Assembly (NCBI GenBank): GCA_029298735.1 | Contig: JANSLP010000024.1 | Location: forward strand, 170,026 to 234,025 | Length of the DNA stretch: 64,000 nt | From: Ophiostoma sp. CBS 140.51 | Taxonomy: Eukaryota; Ascomycota; Sordariomycetes; Ophiostomatales; Ophiostomataceae | Reading direction: 5' to 3' | Shown here: piece after piece, positions 30,508-41,050 of the stretch | Position numbering within the stretch: position 1 is the stretch's first letter | Layout of the letters: the number at the start of each line of letters is the position of its first letter | The notes under the pieces: model-generated | Told to the model about the DNA's origin: nothing | Database searches by the model: none | Seen by the model: only the letters and a program-made list of their open reading frames with translations | Made by a program: the position numbers and the translations under genes

Positions 30508-32403
30508 ATGCTCGTCCCGCCGGCTCCTACGGTGGCCGTGACGCTGGCCACGGCGGCCACGCTGACCCGGCCGCCGTATCCTCCCGTCACCACCGCTTTT
30601 GCCTCGCGCATGCTCGAGCTGCGCCAGGACATGACAGGCACCGACATGCTGAGCTACGACCTCGCCTGCATCGACTACATTGACGCGCTCTCGTGCGACA
30701 GCGCCTACGTGAGCTGTCTTGACAGTGTCGAGTCCGTCTTTTACGGCACCGACTTCACAGCCACCACCAACGACAACAATGCCTACACGCAGCTCGACAA
30801 TGGCATCTCGTCGTGTTATTGCAACTATGGCGTTGCGTATCTCAGCTGTTACTACGGTGCACTCGAGAACAAGGCCTGCGTCAGCTACTTGGGTGTCTAC
30901 GACTGGACCAGCTACGAGTCCTACTGGTACATTGACAACTGCGGCACTGTGCCTCCCACGCTCTTTGGTGGAGGTGGTGCCGGCAAGACGACAAAAGAAA
31001 CTAAGCCGCCGTCGACCGTGTCGCTGGACCTGCAGTCTGTCCACGTCGTGACGGCCAAATCACAGCCACCCCTGCCCGACCTCACATACTCACCGCTGTA
31101 CCAGAGCACAGCAAGCGGCAACCTGTTGCAGGACGAGTGCGCGTCCACGCAGTTTACACTCATTGAGGATATCAGCACCGTCTACTGGGCGGCGTACGTC
31201 GGATGTGCCAGCAACCAGCCGCAATGTTGCCCCTGGACGGCCGCCTCTGAATTCTTCCCGGCCACCGTCACGGGCAATACGACGGTGACTGTGACAAGCA
31301 CAGTGACGGCCACGGGCGCAGATGCCACGGGCACCAACATTGGCCTTAATGCCTTCCCCGTCGCCGCCAACAAGGACCAGGGCGTGCTCAAAAGATGCGC
31401 CTCCGACTACTATTCGATCTCGGGTAACTGCTGTCCTAGCAATTACTGGCCGTTTACGCGCGATTTGGGTGGCCAGACGCCCTGTTACTCGTCGCTCAAT
31501 ATGGTAACAGAAGCGCCTACGCTCACAGCAGGTCTCATTGGCGAGCCCACCAACACGGAAAAGCCCACATCGGCCGTCGTCAATGTCGTCTGGGCCATGA
31601 GCTACCCGGTCGAGTCCAAGAGCAGCTTGTCCAAAGGCGCCATTGCAGGTATTTCCGTGGCTGCCGTGGTGATCGTTGCAGCTATTGCGGCTCTGAGTTT
31701 CTTCTTGTTCCGCGCACGCCGGAAGAATAAGGTGCTCCAGCAGCAGGTGCCTCAACAGCAACAAGCCGCTGCTCCTCCGCCTCAAGAAGGCCAGGTTCTC
31801 GCAGCCGCTCCCCTAGCGTACGACCCCAACAAGCCGCAGGGTATGGTCCAGGTGCAGCCCGCAGCCGGTGGCTACGTCTATCCTCAGCAGGTCTACCCAC
31901 AGCAAGGATACGCCCAGCAAGTTCAATCTGGCTATGTCGACAACCGCGCCAGTCTGGCCCCGTCCTCGGCCACGCCCATCTCCCAGCTTGCGCCCCAATC
32001 GACGGGCACCACCAATGTCAGCGAGCTCAGCACACAAGGTCTTGTGGGAGGAGCACCGACACCTGCTCCAGCGCCCATTGCTGAGGCTGACGAGTCTGCT
32101 GCCATCTACCACCAACAACTCCAGCAGCAGCAACAACAACAGCAGTACTACCAGCAATACTACCAGGCTCAGGGGCAAATCCCAGGACAGGTCGCCGTTG
32201 CTCCCCAACCCGGCTATGTGTCTGCTCAACCCGTTTACGGCCAGCCTCCCCCGCAGCTGCAGCCACAGCAGGCCGTCTTCTACGAGGCTAGTGATGGTGG
32301 TCAACCGGCACCCGTGGCACCCGTCGAAGTGGCGTCGCCGGATACCGGCGTGAGTCCGTTGACGGCCAATACAGCACATCCTCCTGGTCATCAGGCGTCG
32401 TAG
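30508..32403 (+). CDS. Single-pass membrane protein with Cys-rich ectodomain and Q-rich tail
   Basis: 631 residues from the ATG at 30508. Residues ~50-340 are Cys-rich with many aromatic residues (e.g. SCYCNYGVAYLSCYYG, NQPQCCPW, SGNCCPSNYWPF) and N-glycosylation sites, ectodomain-like. A TVTVTSTVTATG linker is typical of cell-surface fungal proteins. One strong transmembrane helix at about 378-400 (GAIAGISVAAVVIVAAI) is followed by the stop-transfer RARRKNK. The cytosolic tail is Q/P/Y/A-rich and unstructured. Topology resembles fungal wall sensors, but no WSC or CFEM pattern fits and I do not recognise the family. The first 30 residues are a poor signal peptide, so a short upstream exon may be missing; an acceptor-like ACTTAG ends at 30500. 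Confidence 0.75.
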   Translation: MLVPPAPTVAVTLATAATLTRPPYPPVTTAFASRMLELRQDMTGTDMLSYDLACIDYIDALSCDSAYVSCLDSVESVFYGTDFTATTNDNNAYTQLDNGISSCYCNYGVAYLSCYYGALENKACVSYLGVYDWTSYESYWYIDNCGTVPPTLFGGGGAGKTTKETKPPSTVSLDLQSVHVVTAKSQPPLPDLTYSPLYQSTASGNLLQDECASTQFTLIEDISTVYWAAYVGCASNQPQCCPWTAASEFFPATVTGNTTVTVTSTVTATGADATGTNIGLNAFPVAANKDQGVLKRCASDYYSISGNCCPSNYWPFTRDLGGQTPCYSSLNMVTEAPTLTAGLIGEPTNTEKPTSAVVNVVWAMSYPVESKSSLSKGAIAGISVAAVVIVAAIAALSFFLFRARRKNKVLQQQVPQQQQAAAPPPQEGQVLAAAPLAYDPNKPQGMVQVQPAAGGYVYPQQVYPQQGYAQQVQSGYVDNRASLAPSSATPISQLAPQSTGTTNVSELSTQGLVGGAPTPAPAPIAEADESAAIYHQQLQQQQQQQQYYQQYYQAQGQIPGQVAVAPQPGYVSAQPVYGQPPPQLQPQQAVFYEASDGGQPAPVAPVEVASPDTGVSPLTANTAHPPGHQAS

Positions 32404-32636
32404 GAAAAGAGTAGGACAGATGTGTTGGATTGTAATGTCTTCTTTTTGTTTGTACATGACTGTCTTCGGTTCTATGATGTTTGTGTTGGAAATATGAGGA
32501 AAGAGTCTGGGTAATGAGTTAGACGCAGATGATACATGATTAATCTTTTGGCCCTTTGGATACCAATAAAACACGAGCTCTATGTACATTGAAACGTCCC
32601 TCCATGTATATCCTATCGCTTTCGGCCCCGACCCCT

Positions 32637-33311
32637 TCATGCTGCCATCTTCTTTGCTTCCTCTTCGTCTGCCTTGATCCACGCCGCCTCAACCGTTGCC
32701 AGAGCGCTCGCCTCTACTTCGGGCAGCGGGCGATTCGCGTCCACAATGATAACGTCTGGCTCGGGATGTGCCGCGTCTGGCTTTTCCAAAATGGCCAGCT
32801 GGCTATGCACCAGGTTTGACTTGGCGAAATGGTGTGTTGTCTGGGCACGCACATCAGCACGGTGCACCAGCTCCGCCTCGGGGACGTCAAGAAGCACGAA
32901 TAAAATGCGAAGGTCGCCCGTCTCGTGGGCGCCTTTCCGCAACAAAGAACGGTACTCTCTCTTCAAGGCTGAACACGTCACAATCAAGTGGTGTGTCCCC
33001 GGCCCTCTCAGGTGAACAACAGCATGTTCGCTAATCGCCTGCAGCCACCCGGCACGGTCGGCATCCGTCAATGCCTCGCCCCGGCTCATCTTGGCAATGT
33101 TGGCGGCCGGGTGGAAATCGTCTCCCTCAATGTACTTTGCTTTGAGCACGTCAGCCAAGTGCTGGGCGGTCACCGTCTTTCCCGACGCCGAGGATCCAAT
33201 GACAAAGACGATCCAGCGGGTGTCTTCGCTGCAGCCGCCGTCGCGGGCTGTGGTCGGAGCGGAAGAGGGGACGGCGGCTGCCGCCACCTCTGTTGCTGGT
33301 GCTGAGGTCAT
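32637..33311 (-). CDS. Gluconokinase
   Basis: Intronless, 224 residues, with an Ala/Pro-rich 30-residue N-terminal extension over bacterial GntK. The P-loop GSSASGKT (39-46) and the gluconokinase signature EGDDFHPAANIAKMSRGEALTD are clear, followed by the LTDADRAGWL and TCSALKREYR motifs that in this family bind gluconate and form the lid. It phosphorylates D-gluconate with ATP to 6-phosphogluconate, feeding the oxidative pentose phosphate pathway. Cytosolic. The ATG at 33311 is the first in frame. Confidence 0.94.
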   Translation of the reverse strand: MTSAPATEVAAAAVPSSAPTTARDGGCSEDTRWIVFVIGSSASGKTVTAQHLADVLKAKYIEGDDFHPAANIAKMSRGEALTDADRAGWLQAISEHAVVHLRGPGTHHLIVTCSALKREYRSLLRKGAHETGDLRILFVLLDVPEAELVHRADVRAQTTHHFAKSNLVHSQLAILEKPDAAHPEPDVIIVDANRPLPEVEASALATVEAAWIKADEEEAKKMAA

Positions 33312-33780
33312 GGCGGGGGAGGGGAAGTGACAAAGGCTCTAGGAATGATGTAAAGAAAAAGACAGAAATTGACGATGTCAACAATAAAAATAAGTGTACA
33401 CAATACTGTGACATATCAGAAAATATTTTTCATCGTGGGTCAAACGTTGAAAGCTGTTCAAAGAACAATAGCGGGAACCCTGGGACGGGACGATCTTACG
33501 GCGGGTACATTAGGGCCATTTACGTCACCAGCCGTCTGTAAGGACCCTTACATTTACGCACGTGATGAGCACCAAGAGCTTCATTTTTGTCATCAACAAC
33601 GACGAACGAGGTTGTACGAATAAAATCGTAGTAATAAATAAATACAGTGCTTTTGCTTGATTCGTAACCTCGTTACAGTGTTGCCATCCCAGTAAGTAAC
33701 GCCACAATCTAGCTAAGAAACGGAGGAGATACCGTTCTCCTTATCTCATGTTCCTCCTCTCATCCCTTCTTCCACTCGCT
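33312..33780. other. Intergenic, A/T-rich
   Basis: 469 nt holding the promoter of the gluconokinase gene and the 3' UTR of the methyltransferase gene (both minus strand). Nothing else seen. Confidence 0.5.
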
Positions 33781-34580
33781 TTATGAACCCTCCTTGACCT
33801 TGAGCGCATACATCTTGACGGGCAGCAGCTCTGCCTCTGGCGGGAATCCACGCTGCAGCTCAGACCGCACCAGGCGGAAGCCAGCCTTGGCAAAGATGTT
33901 TTGGAATGATTGTTCGGATCTGTCTATTAGCATGCGTACTGACAAAGCTAAGGTCAAGAAGAGAAGGCTTACCTCGTCACACTGCTGTCTTGCGTGTCAA
34001 AATCGTCAATGCCCGTGTTCGTCAGGTTCTCCTTGATCACCACCACGCCCGTGCTCGGCTCCAAGACCGTCCGACACCGCCGCAGGTACTCGATAAACTG
34101 GTCGTCATTCAAGTAGCCCGTGCACCATTGGGTCCACACCAGACCATACACTGGCAGTCCTGCGCCAGTCCCACCATCCGTGCTGTCCGCCTCCGGGGAC
34201 CAACCCTCGAGGCCAACATTGAATATGCGCCGCACACCGGGTTTGCCTGCCAGCTGCTCCGTAAACTTGGCCACGGGCTCAATCACGTCGACCTCGTCGG
34301 CAATATCCAGCAGCATGCCCTCGGTGATGCGCCCAATGCCCGCACCGCCCTCGAGCGCTCTTGTGATCCTCCTCAGCCCGGGTTTGCTGCCAATGCCCAG
34401 CTTGGCCAAAAACGTGCGCGATCCTCGCAGGTCCGCGCGCGACACAAAGGCAAAGCCGCCGAGCATGCCGTCGTCATCGGCACTAATGGCCTCCCAGTAA
34501 GCCTTGGCGTCGGCATTGTTGACGCGCGCCTCGGGGGTAGCGTCCGCAGAAGCGGTTGGTGGTAATTGTTCGTCGGACAT
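33781..34580 (-). CDS. Protein N-terminal Xaa-Pro-Lys methyltransferase (NTM1/Tae1 family)
   Basis: Exon 1 is 33973-34580 and exon 2 is 33781-33919; the 53-nt intron has a GTAAGC donor and ACAG acceptor and restores the family C-terminus (SFQNIFAKAGFRL, then ELQRGFP). Product 248 residues, typical. The SAM-binding loop is EGGAGIGRI (77-85), preceded by GLRRITRALE; the family motif WCTGYLNDDQFIEYLRRC (152-169) and VVVIKENLT are present. The enzyme methylates the alpha-amine of proteins that begin X-P-K/R after Met removal, including ribosomal proteins in yeast. Cytosolic. Confidence 0.93.
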
Positions 34581-35071
34581 GGTTGTGTTGTGCGGTTGTT
34601 ATGTAGGAAAAGAAAGAAGAGAAGCTCTGATGCCGATGCAGTACCTGCCCGCGATCCACTACAAGCTCCCCGCCAGAGAGCAAGAGAGCTCCCCACTCTC
34701 CGCCCCCAAGTGCCAACATCGGCAGTTGACAGCTGCACGTGATACTTCACGTGCGCATCTCACAGTGAGCACCCTTCCGACTTGCATGCTTCTTTCAATG
34801 AACAAACATGTCAAATTGACATTTTATTTGTATCTTTTGTTATTGTTAATGCAAGAGAGTAGTGGTTTGTTAGAATAGAAAGAAGATGGCGCATTAAACG
34901 TATGGTACAAAAATAAAGAGAGTTATGTTCTTTGGTACCTAAGCTTTCATTTTCGTTTTCGTTTTGTATTTTGTTTAATAGTATTATTCATTTAACAAAA
35001 AAAAACCAAAACTACACAACTTGCACAGCTTAGATTCTCGAAAAATTTGTACAACTAAAGGATACTGTTAT
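34581..35071. other. Intergenic between methyltransferase and SDR genes
   Basis: 491 nt, A/T-rich in its second half (34790-35060). It holds the methyltransferase promoter and the SDR 3' UTR. Nothing else seen. Confidence 0.5.
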
Positions 35072-35860
35072 CTAAATAATTAGAGAACCTCCATTGGAGT
35101 AGGCCATGGTGCCCGTCGCAAATCGGTCCTTCATCAACCACAGGTACGCCTCGGCCACATCCTCGGGGCGGCCCATGGCACCCACTGGTAGCTTCTTCTC
35201 CATTTCGGCAAAGAACTGGTCGCGCTGCTCATCCGGCAGCACCTTCCATAGGTCCGTCTTGACCATACCGGGAAGCACAGTGTTGACCCGCACGGGGGCC
35301 ATGTCGATGGCCAGTCCCTTGGTCATCGTCTCGGTGCCACCCGTAAAGAACACGACGACAGACCATCCCGGCGGCGGAAGATCCGAGGCCTGGCCCGACG
35401 TAAATGTCAAAGACGACGTGCTGGCCTTGGGGAGGTGCCGCTGGGCCACTTTGGCCAGCAAGATGGGCACAAACATGCGCATTTGCGCGCCCTCCAGAAT
35501 GCTTTCGCGGGTGACGTCGGCCAAGCCCTGAATGGTCAGGCCGTTGGCGGCAGTGTAGACGACGTGGTCGACGGGGCAGTTGTCATGGCCCTTGACGGCA
35601 GACAAAAAGAGGTTCTCCAGGGTAGACTCAATATCGCCCGACGAGAGGTCGCACTGCAGGCCCCGGATGTGTGCGCCAGGGCCGTACGCCTCTGACAAGG
35701 TGCTGACGGCCTTGTCGATGCGGGCTTGCGTGGACGAGGCGATAGTGACACGTGCGCCGTCAGCCAGTGCACCCTCGGCAACGGCGTAGCCGATGCCCGA
35801 TGTGCCGCCAATGACGAAGACGTGCCGGTCCTGGAGCTTTCTGAACGTAGAGGGGGCCAT
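35072..35860 (-). CDS. Atypical short-chain dehydrogenase/reductase lacking YxxxK
   Basis: Intronless, 262 residues, a Rossmann fold with the cofactor motif GGTSGIG (18-24), a CDLSS acidic/strand-3 motif and the NAG-equivalent AANG near 104-107. The catalytic Ser region is TFTSGQASD (S155), but where Tyr and Lys should follow, the sequence is VVVFFTGGTETMTKG: neither the Tyr nor the Lys of YxxxK is in place. The C-terminus keeps family motifs (RVNTVLPGMVKTDLW, GRPEDVAEAYLWLM, YSNGGSLI). A branch of fungal/bacterial SDRs with a P-P-G-W stretch here also lacks the canonical motif, so it may be a divergent active enzyme or a non-catalytic binder. Confidence 0.88.
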   Translation of the reverse strand: MAPSTFRKLQDRHVFVIGGTSGIGYAVAEGALADGARVTIASSTQARIDKAVSTLSEAYGPGAHIRGLQCDLSSGDIESTLENLFLSAVKGHDNCPVDHVVYTAANGLTIQGLADVTRESILEGAQMRMFVPILLAKVAQRHLPKASTSSLTFTSGQASDLPPPGWSVVVFFTGGTETMTKGLAIDMAPVRVNTVLPGMVKTDLWKVLPDEQRDQFFAEMEKKLPVGAMGRPEDVAEAYLWLMKDRFATGTMAYSNGGSLII

Positions 35861-36332
35861 GGTGGGCAGTTGTGGTGATTCTTATTTTTGATTTGTTTGT
35901 TGTGATTGGCGTCTAACAAACAAGTCCTCTCAAGTCTACATGATTACCAAAAGGCGGGCATTGCCATTTATACCTTCTCGTTCGACATCACACTACCGGG
36001 GAATGCGTAGATACGTTGGTATTTCCTTGATTTTTATTATCTTTGTAGACGATCGAAAAAGGAAGCAACAAAAACTTTAACGTGCCGTTTGCCGTCCGCC
36101 GATAATTGTGTTTATGTCCGGAGATGGCTATCGTTGTGTAAAAAGTGGTTTCGTTAGTTTGACTTGGTTTGAATTAGGAAAGCGAGCGGACTTGCTTCGA
36201 TCAGAAACTGGCGATGTCCGACATATTTCCTGTTTGGGTAATAAAAGAATAAACATCTCCGACATTTTGCCTTCACTTTGACATCAATCGAAATCATATT
36301 CAAAATCCTTAAAATTACCACCAGGAGGGCGA
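35861..36332. other. Intergenic between SDR and DUF1996 genes
   Basis: 472 nt, A/T-rich. It holds the SDR promoter (minus strand) and the DUF1996 3' UTR. No other feature. Confidence 0.5.
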
Positions 36333-37452
36333 TTATTGCATGCTGCTCATCGTTTCATCGCCAGGAAGTTGTTCAAGCCCTGTTTGTTAGTACTTTATCT
36401 TCCACAAAAATCTCATGTCAGCACGAAGGTAACCACTTACAGCCTTCCACATCTTCGTGGACCTGCCGCTTGACCAAGCACCTGTTCGCCGTCACAAACG
36501 ACTGCGATGTCAGTGCACCACATGTCGAGGCCGAACACCCACTGGTGCTGTCCATGGCCCGCTGCAGCGCATCGCCCTTCCAGCCAAAGACGTAGTCGCC
36601 GTGCTGGCTGTAACCCCTGCGGTCGCCCGTACTCAAGACGAACGGTTGCGTTGCCGTCGTGTTGTCACTCGTAGCCGGCCAATCGCTGGGATCGTTGAAT
36701 GCCGTCGTGTCCCAAACAATTTCGAGCATCACTTGCGGAATTTTGACCGGGTGCGTGGCTGGGCAGGCGTACGTGCCGTTCACACCCACCGAGAAGGCGA
36801 CGTGCGCCTTGTGGTCGTCCGGGTCGAGGCGCACGCCGTCCCAGCACGTCGGGAAATGAATGTTGCTGCGAATGCCTCCGAGACAGGGCCTGGTTGGTAG
36901 GTGCGGCGTGTCGAGCACTGGATCCGCACACGGCGCCGCATTGTCGCCTTCAAAGTTGGGGCCCGTGAAACACCGGAAACAGTTCTTGGGCGTGTGGCCC
37001 TCGGGTCCTCGCAGCGACGCGTCGCCCACCAACATGCGGAACCCGGGCTTGAATGCGGTCACATTGCTCCTCAGGTCTTCGGGGAAATAGTAGATGGTCA
37101 TGCCCTCGTTGGATCCTTTCAGGAAACGGTTCGACATTTGCGGCACGCGCTTGTAGCTGCCGTTGCGCGCCTGGAAGTACAGGTTGGCCGTCCAGTAGTT
37201 GGAAAAGTCTTCACTGAAAGAGCAGCTGGTGCAGTCGGCGAGGGTAGCCACGTCGGTGTGGTTGATGGTCGCGGCAAAGGCGTTGCCGCCGACGACCTGG
37301 TGCACATGCGGCGATGGGTTCTGGCCTGGTGTGACGAGTGGATCGAGGCGTTCGACGGTGATGCGGGAGCAGCCAAACCGAAGGATGCCGGCGGCGGATG
37401 TGCTGGGCACCAGAGACAGTAAAAGTGCTGTAGAAAGAGACGATGACCGCAT
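36333..37452 (-). CDS. Secreted DUF1996 protein
   Basis: Exon 1 is 36441-37452 and a 47-nt last exon is 36333-36379. The 61-nt intron has GTAAGT, a perfect TACTAAC branch and an AACAG acceptor; without splicing the frame runs into an unrelated stop, while splicing yields the expected DUF1996 end (VEGWLEQLPGDE). Product 352 residues. A signal peptide (about 1-20) is followed by the domain with its hallmark SPHVHQVVGGNAF, CTSCSFSEDFSNYW, CFRCF and CWDGVRLDPDDHKAHVAF motifs and paired cysteines. These are extracellular fungal proteins, some found in the cell wall; biochemical function is unknown. Confidence 0.93.
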
Positions 37453-38084
37453 TTTGAATGACTTGACCGGCGTGTGCTAAACTTCTGACGATGTGATACG
37501 GTCAAGGATCAAGACGGCCGATTCGTTGTTCATACTTGTGCCCCATTAGCAGAGGTACATCCTTTTGTTCTAAGAAAGTTTCAACATAATTAGTATCCCC
37601 GCAAAGAAACCAATATGAAGTTCCAACAATTTTTCTAATATATTGTGTTCAAGTCAACGGTAATCATGGCGCGGACGGGGGAACTAAAGGCTAAAGACGA
37701 GATGCAAGGTGGAAGGCAACAATCCCGGTACTTGTTGAGATAACTGCCGAGCAAGGACGCACAGGATGTGATTGACAAATGATTCTGCCTCTACTGCAAA
37801 TTTCCTTCTGTCACCACACTTATCTCACTTTGTGTATTTACGATTTGTGTTGACTTCCTGCGTCGTTTATTCAGACCGTACTATGGAGGGTGAAAGGATG
37901 GGAGAAGCGAAGAAACATAGGCGAAGAAATATGGACGATAAAAAGAGAGAATGCCGCTATTGAATCCTGATAAGTAAAAGCAAAAATTAAATGTGAAGTG
38001 AAAGGCCGAAACAACCAAATAAACAAGTAAGAATAAAAAAAAAAGAGCACGAAAAAAAAGCTTCGCAAAAAAGCAAAAAAGAAG
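37453..38084. other. Intergenic, promoter of DUF1996 gene
   Basis: 632 nt with promoter for the minus-strand DUF1996 gene and A-rich tracts at 38030-38080 (the tRNA 3' trailer). No coding region recognised. Confidence 0.5.
38075..38080 (-). terminator. RNA polymerase III terminator of the tRNA
   Basis: A6 on the plus strand is T6 on the transcribed minus strand, 4 nt past the tRNA 3' end, as expected for pol III termination; further T-runs follow. Confidence 0.8.
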
Positions 38085-38156
38085 TGGACGGGCTGGGAAT
38101 CGAACCCAGGACCTTTCGCATGCGAAGCGAACGTTATACCCCTAAACCACACGCCC
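38085..38156 (-). tRNA. tRNA-Ala (anticodon CGC)
   Basis: Intronless 72-nt cloverleaf. The anticodon stem TTCGC/GCGAA encloses loop TTCGCAT with anticodon CGC (codon GCG). The T arm is CTGGG-TTCGATT-CCCAG; the D arm is closed by GTT/AAC. The acceptor has the G3-U70 wobble that is the universal alanine identity element, and discriminator A73. One odd point is a U6-C67 mismatch in the acceptor stem. Internal A and B boxes lie in the D and T arms. Confidence 0.93.
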
Positions 38157-38755
38157 TGTTATTATTTGATGGAGTACTGGACTAGAAATAAGGCATATAG
38201 CAGCAGAACTCTACGCGCTGTCGTACTTTTGTCAGTGGGCCCAAAAATAGGTCCCTTCCTAAACAGGCAATAATACCACTGAGAACGACAGCAAACGAAG
38301 GTCAAAGTAAATACGGCAGAATGAACAAGTGTATTTTGTACGTATCGATACAGTGTGTTTTTGTTTTTATTTTCCCAATGTTTTCCTCTTCAAAATCAAC
38401 ACTGTCTTGTCAATGGCGAAGAACAAGCTGCATCATATCGGTGAACAACGAACACCAGTGAACAGGGTAGCTTTGTTCAGCGTCAAGGCCGACCACATTG
38501 TTCACCATACATCAATATTGTTTCTGTGATCAAGAAGGAGCATCTTCACCTCATCTACGATTTTCTGAACACGAAAACTGTGCAAATGAGCATTGGAAAA
38601 ATCTACAACTAGCCGTCATGGCCCTCCAAAGGAGGTAAGTTACTTTCTTTCCACCATCTACAACAACGACAGCAACTCTCCAGCATCTCCAACATTCCCA
38701 ACAACCACCTCACTTCACTGTCTAGATCTCTCAACCGACTTCAAAGATAGCCATC
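38157..38755. other. Leader region of acidic-protein gene with probable 5' UTR intron and uORF
   Basis: 599 nt. A GTAAGT donor at 38635 and a TCTAG acceptor ending at 38725 suggest a 91-nt leader intron. Upstream ATG 38618 would then open a 13-codon uORF that ends before the main ATG at 38756. Inferred from splice signals only. Confidence 0.4.
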
Positions 38756-40046
38756 ATGGAATTTTCCGAGGCTTCGGACATGTCCCGCAACTGCGCGGAC
38801 AGCCCTCCTCAGGGCGAGGCCTCTATTGGTCCTCTTCCTATCCGTCCCAACCCTAACCCCAACCCCATTCCTACTACCACTACCAATACTGGCAATGCTG
38901 ACACGGTTAACAAGGACGACACCAAGAGCGAGACCAGCGACTTGATTCGTTTTGACTCTTCGCCTCTTCCTCAGCCTGCTACTTCCTCCTCTCCCAACCC
39001 CGTTAGATTCAGCCCGCGCCCCAACCAGCCGGCCGCCAACGAGGAAAACCACTCCATGGACAACCAGGACGTGGACGACTCCAACCCGGACGACTATTCG
39101 TCCGACGATGCCTCCAGCGGCCTCTTCCGTAACCACGACGACTCCAGCGAGGAGTACGGCGACAACGACAACAATGACGACGAGAGGGAGGAGGAGGAGG
39201 AGGAGCGTGGCCGCAGCGGCAACCGCTCCCCCCCTCAAAAGAAGCTCAAGCTGGCCCCCGGCTCGCCCGAGTTTCTCCGCGACCGCGACAACTTTGCCAC
39301 CCAGGGCGGCTCCGGCTTTACCCCGACGGGCTCCCCTGCCCGTCTCATTGCGACGGAGCAGCGAAGCAGAAACCGCCGGGCCAACGCCCAGGTCCTTCAG
39401 GAGAACGAGGCTCGGAACGAGCGGCGCCGCAACTGGCGCAACCACCGCAACGACGAGGGTTCGCCGCTCTCCCGGCACCCGAGTGGCGGGTATGATGTGC
39501 TGGAGCGGTTCGACCAGGAGATGGAGGACATGGAGGACGACGGAACCATCCACCCACTGGACGTCCTCGAGTACACCACTGCGGGCGGTGTTTACGCCTG
39601 CGACGATGTGCGGGAGCACCGCCCTCCGGCCTTTGACCTGAACCCGCCGAACCTGCGGCGGTACGAGAACCGGACGAACCCGCCGCCGGAGCCAAATGAG
39701 GAGGAGGACTTTAAGTTGGAGGACTTTATCGTGGAGGCCTTCATCGTGGAGGACTTCGTCGAGAAGGGTGAGGAGAAGGAGAAGGAGGAGGAGAAGACTG
39801 AGGAGAAGCCTGACAAGGGCAAGGGCAAGCTTATCGGCAAGGTTGAGGATGGCCCTTTCATGTAAGTGCTCAAACATTCCTCATCTTCCTCACACTCGCA
39901 TCTGTTTCTTGAAGGCCCTTTCAGATTGTCCAACGACCTGCTAACATTTCAGGGATTTTCTTCCATCATTTGTTGTTAATCACTCATATTTTTCTGCAAT
40001 GTTTGCATTTTTTACTATTTATTTCTATACCAATAACATTATTTAA
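38756..40046 (+). CDS. Acidic low-complexity protein of unknown function
   Basis: The first exon (38756-39861) encodes 368 residues rich in Asn, Pro, Asp, Glu and Arg: a D/E run (EREEEEEERG), a possible nuclear signal (PQKKLKLAPG), an Arg/Asn-rich helix (about 205-235), a segment around YDVLERFDQEMEDMEDDG that looks ordered, then a VEDF-type repeat and a K/E tail. Unspliced, the frame ends at TAA 39863-39865, but that TAA sits inside a GTAAGT donor with a GCTAAC branch and TTTCAG acceptor 91 nt on (intron 39862-39952). Splicing extends it to a TAA at 40044-40046 with a hydrophobic tail (399 residues). I do not recognise the family. Confidence 0.6.
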
Positions 40047-41050
40047 ACCCAAAACCATTTACCCTTTGAGTAAAACGTGATACGTGAACCTTTATGCTTT
40101 GATCTTTCCGCCATCGTAAGGCTGATATCGTAGACTATCGACAATTTGAGGATATGCTTTACTAACAAACGAGTACCGATACTTTACAAAACGTTGCCCA
40201 TCAAGGTGACTTGTTTCGGCGGCTGCTTAAATACATGGTCGGAGATGAACAGTCAATGTGCGGCCATCCTTGTATGGCAGACTGCTTGTAGGACAGCGAG
40301 CTCGGTGGGGTATCACAGGCCCTGACAGTAGGTATAAATACAGCACTTGAGAGCCAAGTTGAAGCAGCGAAGTACGGCTGCCGTTCCTGGACAATTTCAG
40401 ACAAGACAACTTACTTTTCAACAATTTCAGCGTAATTTAACTTGGAGAGGCAAACGAGAGAAACAAAAGTACTTTCAAACATCTCGCAAAAGGACATCCC
40501 TGAAAACCGTTGAGAATATGCGCCCCAAGCACCCACACGCACCCGAAAGACCCCCTCCCATCAAACGGTTTAGCGTCCGGGGTGCCTAACTAAATGGGCC
40601 TTTAGGGCCTGGAAGCGCCCCACGAGAGCTCTTGACGTCTCCACTAAAATGTCACAATGCAACCAATGAAAGCTCCCCATCCCCCCAACTAGCTCCAACC
40701 CGCCAATCAACCCGCATCCGACGACTCTTCTCGTCGCTCATTCATTCGTCATTCCTCCTCTCCTCACACACTCTCACTCCCCCAACGAGAGCCAACGAGC
40801 CAACTTCCGTCTCTCCGACCAACGACCAGGCTGCGCAATCACCGTCCCATCTGCAGCCTTCTCTGCAGCGTCGACATTCATTTTCACGCAGCATCTTTCG
40901 ACGGCCGGTCCGGAAAGCAGTTTTACTCTCCATCATCGACCTCCTCCTTGCTGACGACCCGATGTCTCCGTGATTCGCACGCGAGCATTTTCCCTTTCTC
41001 TTTCCTCGTGAACGTCAGCCAGACGACCGGCCACCCATACCACCGCCACG
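40047..41050. other. Intergenic upstream of ATG29
   Basis: About 1 kb; A/T-rich at first, then a C-rich leader (40680-41050) before Atg29. No gene recognised. Confidence 0.5.

Noticed and set aside
38741..39877. 378-codon minus-strand frame opposite the acidic protein gene
   Set aside because: Mirror of GAG/GAC-rich coding sequence; Leu/Val runs only, and the plus strand has better start context and splice signals.
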